The notes under the pieces: generated by a model
What the model saw: the letters and a program-made list of their open reading frames with translations, nothing else
Database searches by the model: none
Told to the model about the DNA's origin: nothing
Position numbers and translations under genes: made by a program
Assembly (NCBI GenBank): GCA_946811185.2
Contig: OX328096.1
Span: 47,568,252-47,632,251, forward strand
Length of the DNA: 64,000 nucleotides
Reading direction: 5' to 3'
From: Hippopus hippopus
Taxonomy: Eukaryota; Mollusca; Bivalvia; Cardiida; Cardiidae
Part shown: one piece after another, positions 48,291 through 59,703 of the stretch
Position numbering within the stretch: the first letter of the stretch is position 1
Layout of the letters: the number at the start of each line of letters is the position of its first letter

Positions 48291-48388
48291 TTCACCAAAA
48301 GAAAATAAGCGCAAAAATATTTGCTACTTAATTCTGAACTGTAAAAGAAGCCGCCTTCTCAGCTGGTTCATTTGGTCCAGGTCAACTT

Positions 48389-48500
48389 AAATTGGCTGCT
48401 ACATTTTATCTATCAATCAAATTGGCTGCTACATTGTGCCAAAACCATATTTATATGGCAGTTGCATCTGGTCCAATCTACATAGATTGCTACATTTCTT
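48389..48500 (+). repeat. Short direct repeats
   Basis: AAATTGGCTGCTACATT occurs twice within 30 bp, and a weaker third form follows near 48485. Confidence 0.7.
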
Positions 48501-48644
48501 TTCTTCAAGCAAGTTCAATTGACAGCTATATTTTGTTCGTCAGGCCAAGCTAAATGTATATACCAGGCTTTTAGAAAAGAAAATTACGCAGAATGGTGCA
48601 CGAGAACTAGTTGGTAAAGCTTGATCCTATTCATTCAATGTACC

Positions 48645-48910
48645 GATGGCTGAGCTGGAAACACACACACTAGGTTAATAATGAAGGGAAAGTTGGTTTG
48701 AATTCCGGGCCTGCCAAACGCATTTTTGGGAACTAATGACAGTCATTGCACAAAACTTAATATTTCTCTCACTTCTTGGTATTGATTCGACTTCGTCTTC
48801 GTCTGTATGGAAAAGCAGCCAGTAGCTTGGTAAGATAATGCGCTAAGAACTATTAGATCAAACCCGAAAACTGCATGAATAGGTGCAATTACATCCGTGC
48901 TATGAATAAA
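48645..48910 (+). mobile_element. SINE with a different tRNA-like head
   Basis: A-box-like GATGGCTGAGCTGG and B-box-like GGTTTGAATTCC, then the common body AAAGCAGCCAGTAGCTTGG. Confidence 0.75.
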
Positions 48911-49084
48911 GTGCCTTGTAGTCGGCTTAGAACAACCTCTCCCTTCCCCAAACGCAATACCAATTATAATGTGTACGGTGTTCGTAAAGCATACCGATTA
49001 CTGTAGGGAGTGAAAAAAGGCACAATTATTGTATCAGATATAGTGTTCAAACACACCTGTTCAAATATGCCTCTTGTTCAGTTT

Positions 49085-49170
49085 TGCAGTATCGCTGGCT
49101 GAGCTGGTAACACACACACTAGGTTAATAATCAAGGGAAAGTTGGTTGGAATTCTGGGCCTGAATTCTTT
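49085..49170 (+). mobile_element. SINE head fragment
   Basis: CGCTGGCTGAGCTGGTAACA and AAAGTTGGTTGGAATTCTGG match the head of 48645-48910; no body. Confidence 0.7.
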
Positions 49171-49558
49171 GAAATTATTGTCGCTCGTGGAATTATGAGC
49201 ATTTTCGGTTTGTCTGGAAATATCACGTACAGTATAAGTTCGATAGATATCTACGATCATAATGCCATAGACTTGGAGAAACGGTAGGACAAAGCATTAC
49301 TTGAAACTAGAGTTCGCCCCGTTTTATTGTTTAAGCGTACTATTTTTGTTATTCATGATGTAAAGTTTCCTAGGTAAAGGTCACATAATTGCATGAGAGG
49401 ATATTGCGCAATGTCGAGGGCGAGGCTTAACAACTTGTTAATGAGTTGTTTTTCTTGCAAGTAAATTGGTCAAAGAGGAGTGTGACTGTTTAAAGTGCTA
49501 GGGATTTCTATTTTGTGTGATTATTGTTGCACATTAAAATTGTAAAATTTCTATGTTC
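49171..49558. other. No feature recognised
   Basis: No supported gene. Confidence 0.4.
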
Positions 49559-49655
49559 ATCGACAAGCATTTTCTCCTTTTCCCACAATGTTTTCTAATG
49601 CCTTTTTCCTCGGAGTCATTAAAACATGGGAGCGTTTGGTAAGGGATTAAAGCTA
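49559..49655 (+). repeat. Family B, right half
   Basis: AGCATTTTCTCCTTTTCCC to GCGTTTGGTAAGGGATTAA. Confidence 0.75.
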
Positions 49656-49673
49656 AATCAATAATGAATATTT

Positions 49674-49905
49674 GAACCGTGTTCTGTGAAAAGGTGGTTT
49701 GATGCATATCCATGATCCATTACACGAAGCAAGTCGTCACATAAATATGTATCCATAAAGTCTATTTTATCGAACAATCAACTTAATCATGAGGCAGTAC
49801 GGTCCTTGGACATACAGAAAATTGACAAACAGCACAAAGTTTCATGTCAGCCTGCGCGAACTGCAAAGACTGGCATGAGTAGATGACTTCTGAAGATGCA
49901 TTAAA
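49674..49905 (-). repeat. Family C, right end missing
   Basis: GAACCGTGTTCTGTG preceded by ATTT; core CATGTCAGCCTGCGCGAAC. Confidence 0.8.
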
Positions 49906-51044
49906 CTTAAACTTGAATGAAAGGTAGACAGTTGCGCTGAACGTTTGGTAATTAATATTTACGAAAATGTTTTCTCTAGAAATATTTTCAGATTTAGCCA
50001 TGCAGAAAAACTAATAATATTATTATACATTAGTTAATTATTGTACAACTTCAGATCAGCATTGACGCATTTGCTGTAGCATAAAGACCTTTGGAAAAGG
50101 AAATAATAGCGATATTTCTGATTGCTTAGGCTCGTGAGGACTGCTTTCAGCTCACCTGTGTGTTCTGTATAAACGCTTGAGACTTGACACTACTCGTCCG
50201 TCCGTCTCTCCGTCTACATTTTCAAACGACCTTCACCCCGCTGTTTCATATCAAACGACCACCATGGTCGCCATAAATCTACTTGTATAAAGATTTACAG
50301 GCTGAAACTTGAAAATCTAGAGCATCGATACTTGTATGTACCAACATATAGTTGCTGTTTAAGAAGGTTGTGTTAATTATTTCTCTAGGATTAAAAGTAG
50401 CCGTTATTTTTTGGCTGACGATTTATATGGGGGTGGGGGGGTAGACCCTTCATGATATTCTTTAAATTATTTTTTTTTTTCAGACTAAATTGTTGGAGTC
50501 AACAATAGCATGCCTAGGTATAGCAAGAAATCTTGATTTTAAGCGATGGTGTTCATGTATCCAACTTGATAAAAACATCGTCCACCCTTCCGGTTCAAAA
50601 CAACGTATCAAATTAATTTCATGAGCCATGATGAACCCCGTTCCCCTGACTCAGAAATTTGTTCAATCACGTTGGCATGAAGATGAAATTACATTGTAAA
50701 TAATATACACGTTTTATCCCATGGAAGCATATTGAACTTCCACGTGACATTGTCTGTAAATCTTATCCTGAAGTGATTTGTACTGAATTCTTCTTACATC
50801 TCCGAGACAAGGTATCGAGATATAGCCGTAGTCTCATTATGATGATGCAATCAAGAAATGGTCCGCTCATAGATAGTTTTCACCAACTTTTGGATACAAG
50901 TAGTTTACTTTTATGTCAAAGTACATATTGCAGCATGTCTTATGTCAAAACTAATACAAACACTTTATAGCTCGTATAAACGTCGACAAACACGTTACCT
51001 GGACGACTCTCACCGAATTATTAATATCTGAGGACTCTCTGCTC
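49906..51044. other. No feature recognised
   Basis: No supported gene or family. Confidence 0.4.
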
Positions 51045-51465
51045 CTTAGAAAGAGTTGCCTTAACTAAGAGCATTTGCTGCTTATTAAAGATTTGGTGTG
51101 GTTCATATGATCAGCTCCGTGAAAAAGGGACTCTTCATGCATCTCCGTGATCCATGGTACCAAGCAATCCATCACATAGTTATGGGATCCGTAATAGCCA
51201 CCTTTTTTAACTATTGACTTTATCCTGAGGTAGACTGGTTCTTGGACATAAAGAAAATTGACTATAGCGAAAAGTTTCGGCCCAGGTCAGCCTGCGCAGA
51301 CTGCGCAGGCTGACCTGGATCGATATTTTTCGCAGATACATTAAGCCCCCTTTTCACAGAGCATGGCGTCTTTTAGGTAGAGAAGCAGGCTTTGAAGTTT
51401 CCAATGACTACAAAGGCCCTCAACCCAAGGGTCCTGTAAAGACGGGATTGTTGATAAAGGGTTTA
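51045..51465 (+). repeat. Decayed family B copy carrying a nested C element
   Basis: GCATTTGCTGCTTATTAAAG and GTGTGGTTCATATG before the C copy; TTTTAGGTAGAGAAG to GGGATTGTTGATAAAGGG after it. Confidence 0.6.
51109..51370 (-). repeat. Family C element, nested in B
   Basis: GATCAGCTCCGTG to AGCATGGCGTC; core arms CCCAGGTCAG and CTGACCTGG. Confidence 0.87.
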
Positions 51466-51610
51466 TTGTTTATTTCTCGCCAGATAAATTAACTCGACCT
51501 CTTTCACCGGTTGAAAATAAAATCCTGCGAAACTTAGGAAGACGTTTATCTTAGAGGCTTTACTAAACAAGCGGACTGCATACATCAAAGATCAGACTGC
51601 ACGTGAAAGT
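51466..51610 (+). repeat. Family A2, right end missing
   Basis: AACTCGACCTCTTTCACCGG to AAAGATCAGACTGCACG. Confidence 0.7.
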
Positions 51611-51839
51611 GAACAAGTGAAGTGGAAAATGAGTTAATAAGACATGTAAAGATTAACGATTTTTCATCGTTTTGGATAAGGTACAGCTGTTTATTAGGTA
51701 GAATAGAAAGGTTGGACACATGTTTCCTATCAAATTTTGATAGAGACACAATTTCACGAAGGGAACTTTTCCTTTTCGTCTTCAACCATCTTCAACCGGG
51801 TTCTTTATAAATTTAACCTTTATAGATCTAAACCCTCAG

Positions 51840-51985
51840 CCCTCTACTAAAGGGTCTCTAGTTTTAACGACATTTTAGAAGATTGCCTTCGAAAACCTAC
51901 GAGGTTGGGGGAAGAAACCCAACAAATATTGCTAGCCATCTTTCCTTTCCACAACAATGTTTTCTATACTGAGAAACCAATCCAT
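51840..51985 (-). repeat. Family B, decayed
   Basis: CTCTAGTTTTAACGAC and CACAACAATGTTTTCTATAC. Confidence 0.55.
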
Positions 51986-52109
51986 TTCATTGGACAACAT
52001 TCAGTTCGATAACTGAATGAAAAAGGTTTACTCTTTATCAGCAGACAAATTTTAGACTTTTCCATTATAATGGCATTTGCAGATGACGAATTAAATGAAG
52101 ATGAGATTT

Positions 52110-52370
52110 GAGGCATGCTCTGTGAAAAGGGGGCTTATTGCATCTGCGAAAAGTATCGACACAGGTCAGCCTGCGCAGTCCGCGCAGGCTGACCTGGACC
52201 GAAACTTTTCGCTATTGATCAATTTTCTGTTTGTCAAAGGACCAGTCTACCTCCTGATTCAGTCGATTGTTAAAAAAAGTAGCTATTATGGATCCATAGT
52301 TGTGTGATGACTTGCCTGATATCATGCATCACGGAGATGCATTAAGCCCCCTTTTGCCAGAGCGTGGCTC
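52110..52370 (+). repeat. Family C element, nested in B, ATTT duplication
   Basis: GAGGCATGCTCTGTG to AGCGTGGCTC between ATTT at 52106-52109 and 52371-52374. Confidence 0.93.
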
Positions 52371-52459
52371 ATTTGTTTTTGACAGCGTAAAATCACTGTG
52401 GTAAAAGTCTTTTCTCTTTAAACCTCGCTGTTTTTTAAAAGCCGTCCTTGCCTGGTTGG

Positions 52460-52766
52460 AATACTGAGCCCCGATAACGCAGTCGGTAGCTTGCGGAATT
52501 TGAAACCAGAGGGTCGCTGGTTCAAGCTCAAAGCTCGGCTAATACCTTCTAAGTATTGACGACAGTCATTGCGACAGGATTCATTCCTCTCTGCTGATCA
52601 TGCTTTCATCAATGGTTATGTGGGAAAGCAGCCAGTAGCTTCGGAAGAATATTGTGCAAAGTACTAATAAAAAGAGACTCCAAGAAAGCATGGATAGGTG
52701 CAATGGCCGTCATAATATAACTGAAATAATGTTGAAAACGGCGTTAAACACAATACAATCAATCAA
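52460..52766 (+). mobile_element. tRNA-derived SINE, full length, 12-bp duplication
   Basis: Head with A-box-like ACGCAGTCGGTAGC and B-box-like GGTTCAAGCTC, body, GAAAACGGCGTTAAACAC and an ATCA tail. Flanked by TTGCCTGGTTGG and TTGCCCGGTTGG. Confidence 0.93.
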
Positions 52767-52975
52767 TTGCCCGGTTGGTAAAACACGGAATTACTTGGTA
52801 AAGGGTTATTAAACTGTGTATAAGAAAAAGTACTGTTCTAGTATAATGTCACCGTTATTGAGAAGACAAGTCAATATCTGGCTTAAGAGACACTTTTTCC
52901 CAGCACTTTTCCCTCCCAAGTCCAAAATTTTTACGCCCAAAAGCACTCATCAGGGAGGCTTTCTGAAACTATTAT

Positions 52976-53198
52976 TTAACCCTTTACCACACAATCCCAA
53001 ATTTAAAAACTTTGAGGAAAATGTTTTTGAAAACATTGTAGCCAAAGGAGAAATGCTGCATGATAACCAGCATTTTCTCCTTTGCACACACCGTTTGCTA
53101 TCCTTTCAGAGACAAAAATCTTTTTTGAGCCATGTTTGATTTGTCGTCCGCTCTGTAATTGGAGCAGTCTAATGTGTTGTCGTCTAGTAAAGAATTAA
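52976..53198 (-). repeat. Family B element
   Basis: TTAACCCTTTACCACACAAT to TCTAGTAAAGAATTAA; core interrupted by CAT at the centre. Confidence 0.88.
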
Positions 53199-53204
53199 AC
53201 ACCT

Positions 53205-53312
53205 GGCGGCTAACCGGCCATATAACTATGAACCCTTGACCACCAAGATTCAAACATTAGATCTTCCACTCCGCCTACGACTCAACCACTAGGCTATGGA
53301 GACAGACCAAAA
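53205..53312 (-). mobile_element. tRNA-like SINE head
   Basis: Minus strand reads CATAGCCTAGTGGTTGAGTC then GGTGGTCAAGGGTTCATAG; unlike the other heads. Confidence 0.55.
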
Positions 53313-53443
53313 TGTGCAGAACAAGGTCAGACAGCAGCGGCATACGAGCCAATCAATACCCAATCTCGTAATAGATGAAATTAAAATTTGACATACGAAA
53401 GACGGGCGCTAAATGGTGATATACGAACTTGTTGTTACCTTTA

Positions 53444-53662
53444 AACCTTTACCAAACAATCCTGTGTTATACAGACCCTGATGAAAAAGGATTTTAAAAA
53501 AATGGGAAAAGAAGAAACTGCTGGTAACAAACATTTTCCCCTTTTCCCACAATGTTTTTTACCCGTTTAAATACGATTTCCGTCAGTTTTAGCCATACAT
53601 AACTTGTTGTCTCAAATGCTTTCAAACGAAGAGTATAAAATTTTGTCTCGCAAAGATATAAA
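53444..53662 (-). repeat. Family B copy
   Basis: CCTTTACCAAACAATCCTG; core GCTGGTAACAAAC; right arm intact. Confidence 0.83.
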
Positions 53663-53757
53663 GTGCGAAATGAATGGCATCAGAATTTCAAGCCAATTAT
53701 AAATTCCACAAAACATGGCTGTTAAAAGTTCTTTTCGCCAAAAAACCTCACCATCTC

Positions 53758-53840
53758 TACAGTATGGATCGAAGATCAGATTGCACGTTCTGATCTTATC
53801 CCATGCTGTCTACGAGCCGCTGTTACTGCCTCAGGGTTAA
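53758..53840 (+). repeat. Family A, right part shortened
   Basis: CAGTATGGATCGAAGATCAG to TGCCTCAGGGTTAA; shares its TTAA with the next B. Confidence 0.72.
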
Positions 53841-54064
53841 CTCTCAACCAAGTGACAAAGTTTTCGACCCGACCACATTGACCACATTGACGGTAAAGTA
53901 AATGCGACACAAATGATGAGATGTGTAGTCGAAATGGTATTAAAACATAGCGGGAAAAGGAGAAAATACTGATTACCAGCATTTTGTCTTTTTTTTTCCA
54001 CAATGTTTTTAAAAGCCTTCTTTCGTTAGATCGTTTAAGCTCGATATTATATAGTTAAGGGTTA
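53837..54064 (+). repeat. Family B element abutting A
   Basis: TTAACTCTCAACCAAGTGAC to ATAGTTAAGGGTTA. Confidence 0.85.
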
Positions 54065-55439
54065 CACTAAGTGCACTACTTTACCTCGTAGATTATGTAA
54101 TGGCGTTGAAGAGATGTTTAGATAATGCTTCCATAAATAGATAGACTGACCTTTTTTCGATGAGATTGTAAATATACAAGAACTTCGCCGAACATAAATG
54201 TATTTTATCTCTTCTTTCGGTCTGCTGTTTCTCTTCTTAAAAAAAGAAAGGGTGAATGAAGGAAAATAATGAAGGAGACAAAATTCGATAATCTTTTTAC
54301 CCATTTAGTAACGTAGCACTATTCTAGGATCTGCACTATTTAAGAAATGTCAAGATATATAGGATCTGACATGAGTTTATGTTTGAGATAAAATTTTATC
54401 AAACGAGTCTAGGAAAATGTTATTGAGGGAGCCTTTGGCCAACGAATGTCTGATTCTTTTTATCACATAACGATATTTCACAAATTATAGATCAGAAAGT
54501 GCAAAACCATCTAAAGATGCAAACATGGTAATATTCATAGAACCCATTCTCTTCTATGAAACAAGAGTATTTGTGAAAACTATTTTTCCGTTTTGAAATA
54601 ATTAAATTCTCAAGATATTTGGAGCGAAACACAGGCTACAAATTTTCCACAGATGTGTAGTTCATAGCCATTTGCTCCATTGCTACTTTATTAGCGGCGT
54701 ATTAATATTTATCCTGTACAGGTGTTAGTGATGCGTCATAGCAGACAGGTCGAATCTTTGAAGAATATGACATGCGCAGGCAACAAATAGATGACATTTT
54801 TCCCGTCAGGTCAAAAGATCTAAAATGTTGCACTTCTATTACTTCTTTAGTACGGATATTTCACGAAATATCAAAGAGATTAAGTAAAATACATCCTGCA
54901 CTTTATATGCAATCCGATTTTTTCTACCATTTCCGTAAAAGCAGCCCAAGCTGTATGTGGTGCTCTAAAGGCTGAAATGAAATAAGCGCAACGCAACAAA
55001 AGTTTTGTTCGAGTGTTACTTGAGATATGTACGAGTAGTAATGCTGTATTATACAAAATCATTCTTGTAAAACCTTTGGAATTAAAGCAATGTTGCAATA
55101 CCATCCAGATTAATAATTTGATAAATAATTGGTATCTCTTCGCCCGTTACAAAACTCCACATCGATAACGCATCCTTTATGTGCCCGTATTGCGTAGGCA
55201 CAATGAACAATCAAGAGTCGTAACGGGAGAAATACGTTGTAGTCCGTATCGTTATTAAAACTAAGAGATGTGAACAATCTGCGAAAATCCGTTATTGCTT
55301 CTTTTTAGAAAACTAGGCGATGCGAATCCGTGTTTCATTAGAAGAAGAATGAATGTGATGCAATATAACAGCAAGGGAACGGTGCAAATGGCGCTAAACA
55401 AAGGAAAGAGAAAACTTGATTAGTGAGCAACATTTTCCC
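54065..55439. other. No feature recognised
   Basis: AT-rich with no supported gene or repeat family. Confidence 0.4.
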
Positions 55440-55782
55440 TTAAAGATACATCTTTACAGCCAGAGAGTAAACAAAAGCTGTTAAAACTTTATAGTGTGTA
55501 AATCTAGTTAGCTGTGTAAACGTAGATAAAAAATCGATATAAGGTGTATGGGGTAAAGAAACTGTAGGGATCTGTCTTCGATTTAAACCGGAAACTGTGG
55601 TTTAATGTCTATAGCTAGCCGCAATAGAATGAAATGCATTTTCTATACGTCGTAATCTGTGCTACCTCGCAACCGTCAGGGTCAACATTTGGCACGAAGA
55701 TACAAGAATGATTATAGTTTCATAAAATAAAGATAAAATTGGTTAAAGAACTGGATGAAAACGAGTAAAGATGTATCTTTAA
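55440..55782 (-). repeat. Family G element, complete
   Basis: 343 bp with 18-bp perfect inverted ends, TTAAAGATACATCTTTAC and its complement, including TTAA on both sides. Interior matches 28044-28252 in reverse. Confidence 0.82.
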
Positions 55783-55785
55783 AGC

Positions 55786-56007
55786 TTTTACCGCACAATT
55801 CCGAGTTTTAACGACCTTAAAGAGGAAAACTTTAGAATACATTATAGGAAAAGGAGAACATGCTGGTGACCGGCATTTCCTTCTTTTCCCACAATGTTTT
55901 CTACTCTTTCAAAGATAATGTCCACGATTTGAGTCAGACTTAATTTGTGGTCTACACATGCTTTGGATTTGGACAAGTCCAAAATTTTGTCGTTTGATGA
56001 AGGGTTA
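55786..56007 (-). repeat. Family B element
   Basis: TTTTACCGCACAATTCCG to TTTGATGAAGGGTTAA. Confidence 0.88.
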
Positions 56008-56236
56008 AATGAATCTCACGTTGAGAAGACGGTTATTTCCGTCTTTCAGCACACTGCTTATGAAAATAACATGATGAAAGCATAAACTGCCTGTAAAGAA
56101 TAATTTCCCTTTTTGCCAATATTTTTTTCCACGTTTGGTCATGCAATTCATCAAGTGGATACAGTGTTCTTAGTTCACAGAAAGTCGTGGTAATTTAGAT
56201 ACAAAAGTGGGTAAAATACACTATTTAGCTCTATAT

Positions 56237-56448
56237 TTAACCCCTAGGCTGCTAAGCGCGACTCACTGACCTTTTGCAGACAGTGTAGACCAAGATCAGA
56301 CTGCACAGAACGTGCAGTCTGATCTTTGACCTACACTGTCCGATAAGGAGATATTATTCCCCAAAACATAAATTTGAAATAGCAATATTTAGGTCTTTAC
56401 TATCGAATTGAAAATTTCATTTTAGTTATTAAGCAGGATAAGAGTTGA
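56237..56448 (-). repeat. Family A element, complete
   Basis: TTAACCCCTAGGCTGCTAAG to AGCAGGATAAGAGTTGA; hairpin CAGACTGCACAGAACGTGC. Confidence 0.93.
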
Positions 56449-56625
56449 CACTTTTCCAAGCGATGAATGTTAGAATTTTAAGAATTGAATGTATCAGCAG
56501 ATGACAACTTCCACATTTATACAGACGAGCTAAAATTCTCTGACAGGGTTTGAAAGCATTGTGTTTAACAGCGTGTATCATTTGAATCACCAAAACTCAG
56601 TGTTGTTTGGTAAAGGGGTCAGTCT
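56449..56625 (+). repeat. Family B, decayed
   Basis: Starts where A ends; GTATCAGCAGATGACAAC and GTGTTGTTTGGTAAAGG remain. Confidence 0.5.
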
Positions 56626-56644
56626 TAGAATGCAGAGAATAAAT

Positions 56645-56906
56645 GAGCCCATACTCTGTAAAAAGGGGGCACAATGCATCTGCGAAAAGTATCGACCCAT
56701 GTCAGCCTGCGCAGTCCGCGCAGGCTGACCTGGGCCGAAACTTTTCGCCACTGATTAATTTTCTGTATGACTAAGGACTAGTCTATCTCATGATTAAGTC
56801 GGTTGTTAAAAAATTGGGTATTATGGATCCATAGGTATTGTAATGGCTTGCTTGGTACCATGGATCACGGACATGCATTATGGCCCGTTTTGCCGGAGCA
56901 TGGCTC
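56645..56906 (+). repeat. Family C element
   Basis: GAGCCCATACTCTGT to GGAGCATGGCTC; core arms mixed (CCCATGTCAG with CTGACCTGGG). Confidence 0.92.
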
Positions 56907-58859
56907 AGATGTAAATCCAGAGTAACGTACAGTCAGACGACACCAGACCTTAGGCCAGGATAGTACATCTGCGATAGTTAACACTTAGAATGTTAGATAA
57001 CTAAAGATAACATTTCTAGCCAACGGCCATCATCTACCTTGTCCACAAAAGCGCATTGAATCATGCTTAATTTGAAGATATAACCAAGAACCGTCCTGAA
57101 ATTGAAACATTGTGGTGCCTTTTCGGACTGAAAACCTCTGACTCGTTCATGTAGCAATTTAAGGAATAAGAGGATTGTTGTAAAAGCTCGTTGTCACGAA
57201 CCATTGCATGTGGCGATTCCTAAAAGACGTGTAAATTACCTAGGTTTCTTATTTTTCTGGCAATTATCTCTGTTGTGTAACTTCCGTTGTTTAGAAATAT
57301 CAAAGGAAATATAGCCATGCTCCTTCGAAGACAATACTTGGTCATGCAAAGTAATCGTTTAAAGTACATGTACGTAAAAAAGCAATAAAGATTTGGCATT
57401 GCTATGACAAATTGTTCCATGAATAATAAAGAAATATCAATAGAATAACTGAACTTTCATTGCATTGTGCACGATTTTAAAAAAATGGAATATCTCTTTC
57501 TCTGTTCAGAATATCTGCAAATGACTTGGAAATAGATACGGGAAACACAAAATCATTCCAAGTTATGAAGGAACATAAAGATTCTGCCATTTCAATGTAA
57601 TAGGAAGCGATTGCAATTTTTTTTTGTTAGTTTGTTCTCTTTTTGGAGATATTCGGCAAAAAAAAAAAAGAAAAATTCAGTCGCATTATTGCATGTGGCC
57701 AACTTGATAGATTTGAAAGTTTAGTGACAACAGAAAATAAAAGAACTATATCCAATTATATTTAAAGAGATTTATAACGATAGCTAAAAAAATCAAATAA
57801 AGGTATTCAATGAATCAAAGTAATTTGTATTTTTTCGCACAGGGCTTCTTGATACTTTACTTTCTTTCAAAAATGCTCTTAGTTTAGTTTACCTTGTACA
57901 TGTATTTTTGCTGTGTACTTTTGTGTACATTTTATCAGAATAAAGCATATTGTATCGTAATTTTTGTGTTTTCTTATCTTAATGGGGCAAACTGCAGTTA
58001 AGGACCTAGTTGTTATAAATCTGACTAGTTATGGTCAAAATTAGAGCATAGGAAGGTATCATGGAGGACAAGCTAAGTTCAGTAATCGCCGAACCGCAAG
58101 GTGGTCTTTGTCTACCTGCATGTACCAATACATTGGAAAACTCGATGCGGAGAATTCAGAGGGGCAATCAATGTGCTGGTGTTTTTTTTACATTCCAAAT
58201 CAAACAGCTGGTGAAAAAAAAAATTATCTAAACGTTGATAAAATACCTATTGAACCGTTCATAGTTTATATGCAATTAAAACTCTTCATGGGGAGGGGAG
58301 AAGCCTTGTTCAGTCAATGGTTTCGGTACTTTGAGTTAGAACATCCCACATCCACTTCCACCCTCTCTTCCTCGTGTACGAACACAAAACATATACCATA
58401 AAACCGAGTCCATCTTTTCTATTTCTCACACAGAAAACTCATCAGTGGAGGCAGCGTTAGATAATAGATAGTACCCCCAAACAAGACAAAATGTTGAGGA
58501 CAGCGTAATAAAAATTCTGGTGGAAGTCCCGTAACACGAAAACAATGTCGTGTTTATTGTTTCGGTTTGCTGTTTCTAGACATGATTGACACATATTGAA
58601 AGATGTAGGCGTAATAAGATTAGATCAGGCTTGGAGCAGTCCGCAATATTTTCTATTATCTGATTTCATTTTCTTTGTCGTGCTTTGAATTAATTAAAAA
58701 CAGTATATCCAATATCTTGCTAATCTGGGACCTATGAGGTCATTGGAGGATAGTGAAGAAGCAGAACAGACTTCCGTTTTTGAAGTCAGATATCGTTATG
58801 CTTTCTTCAATTCTCAATTCATTTTTTGAACATCATCGGTGAAGGAAGAAGCTATTGCA
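56907..58859. other. No feature recognised
   Basis: AT-rich. AATAAA at 57939-57944 is followed by a GT-rich stretch, but no coding region lies upstream. Confidence 0.4.
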
Positions 58860-58925
58860 GACGTCATAGGTCAAGATCAGTTTGCGCAGAACGTGCAGTC
58901 TGATGTTGGATCTAAGCCGCTGGCT
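58860..58925 (-). repeat. Family A core fragment
   Basis: TAGGTCAAGATCAGTTTGCG and CGTGCAGTCTGATGTTGG. Confidence 0.6.
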
Positions 58926-58981
58926 GCTTGTAAACATAACAACAGTCACAACTATGATCAATCAAGAGGAATCAATGAATA

Positions 58982-59105
58982 ATCAATCAATCCTCTCCCA
59001 ATGACTGTCGGAAAGAAATTAGCCGAGCTTTGGATTCGAACCAGGAACTACCTAGTTTCAAGCCCTGTACGTAATAGTCTTGGCTACCGGCTTCGACTTT
59101 AACCT
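58982..59105 (-). mobile_element. SINE head fragment
   Basis: Minus strand: B box GGTTCGAATCC and the AAAGCTCGGCTAATTTC stretch that follows SINE heads. Confidence 0.7.
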
Positions 59106-59315
59106 CAGAAGACTAAGAGATGTCGGTTAACTCCGATCTTATATGAAAACGGTAGAATGTCTGTTTTGCTGATGGAATCTAGAACCAATACTTGATACGA
59201 ATGTAATGAATTCTCTATGCCTTGAAACAAGTTAGCAGTAGACAACTCTGAAAACATTCTTTTAAAATAATAATTAACAATATGAACTAAGACTAATTAC
59301 ATGAATCCATGTGAA

Positions 59316-59410
59316 AAAATTGTGGCAAAAGGAGAAATTGCCCTTTACGAGCAATTTCTCCTTTTGCCACAATGTCTTCATAAGTCATCTGCGAAAAAGG
59401 CTAAAAGATT
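59316..59410 (+). repeat. Family B core variant with matched arm changes
   Basis: Arms 59319-59341 and 59351-59373 are perfectly complementary (23 nt), though both differ from the family core (GTGGC/GCCAC, AATTGC/GCAATT). Confidence 0.8.
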
Positions 59411-59436
59411 GTCTGCAGAGTATAACGTGTTAACCT

Positions 59437-59636
59437 TTAACCTGCCAAGTAAGTTAACTAAAACTTTCAAGCCGATAGTAAAAAGGTGAATAATGATATT
59501 TCAAATATATTTTTCGGAGAAAAATATCACTTTATCGGACAGTGTAGATCAAAGATCAGACTGCACGTTATGTGCAGTCTGATCTTGATCTATACTGTCC
59601 GCAAAAGGTCAGTGAGTCGCGCATAGCAGCCTTAAG
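59437..59636 (+). repeat. Family A element
   Basis: TTAACCTGCCAAGTAAG; strong hairpin CAGACTGCACGTTATGTGC; right end CGCGCATAGCAGCCTTAAG. Confidence 0.88.
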
Positions 59637-59703
59637 CTCAAGATATTCATTCCGATACAAAACATGACAGAATTTTCTAGTCAGCATACAACGGATTAGC
59701 TTC

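Larger units (their letters stand above)
52026..52809 (+). repeat. Family B copy carrying nested C and SINE
   Basis: B pieces 52026-52109, 52371-52459 and 52767-52809 restore the usual order: GGCATTTGCAGATGACG, the decayed core, then GGTTGGTAAAACACGG to GGTAAAGGGTTA. Confidence 0.88.

Noticed and set aside
57939..57944. Poly(A) signal AATAAA with GT-rich downstream sequence
   Set aside because: No coding sequence upstream; this hexamer is common by chance in AT-rich DNA.
58108..58401. 97-residue open frame
   Set aside because: It begins with TTG, has no recognisable motif, and such lengths are expected by chance.
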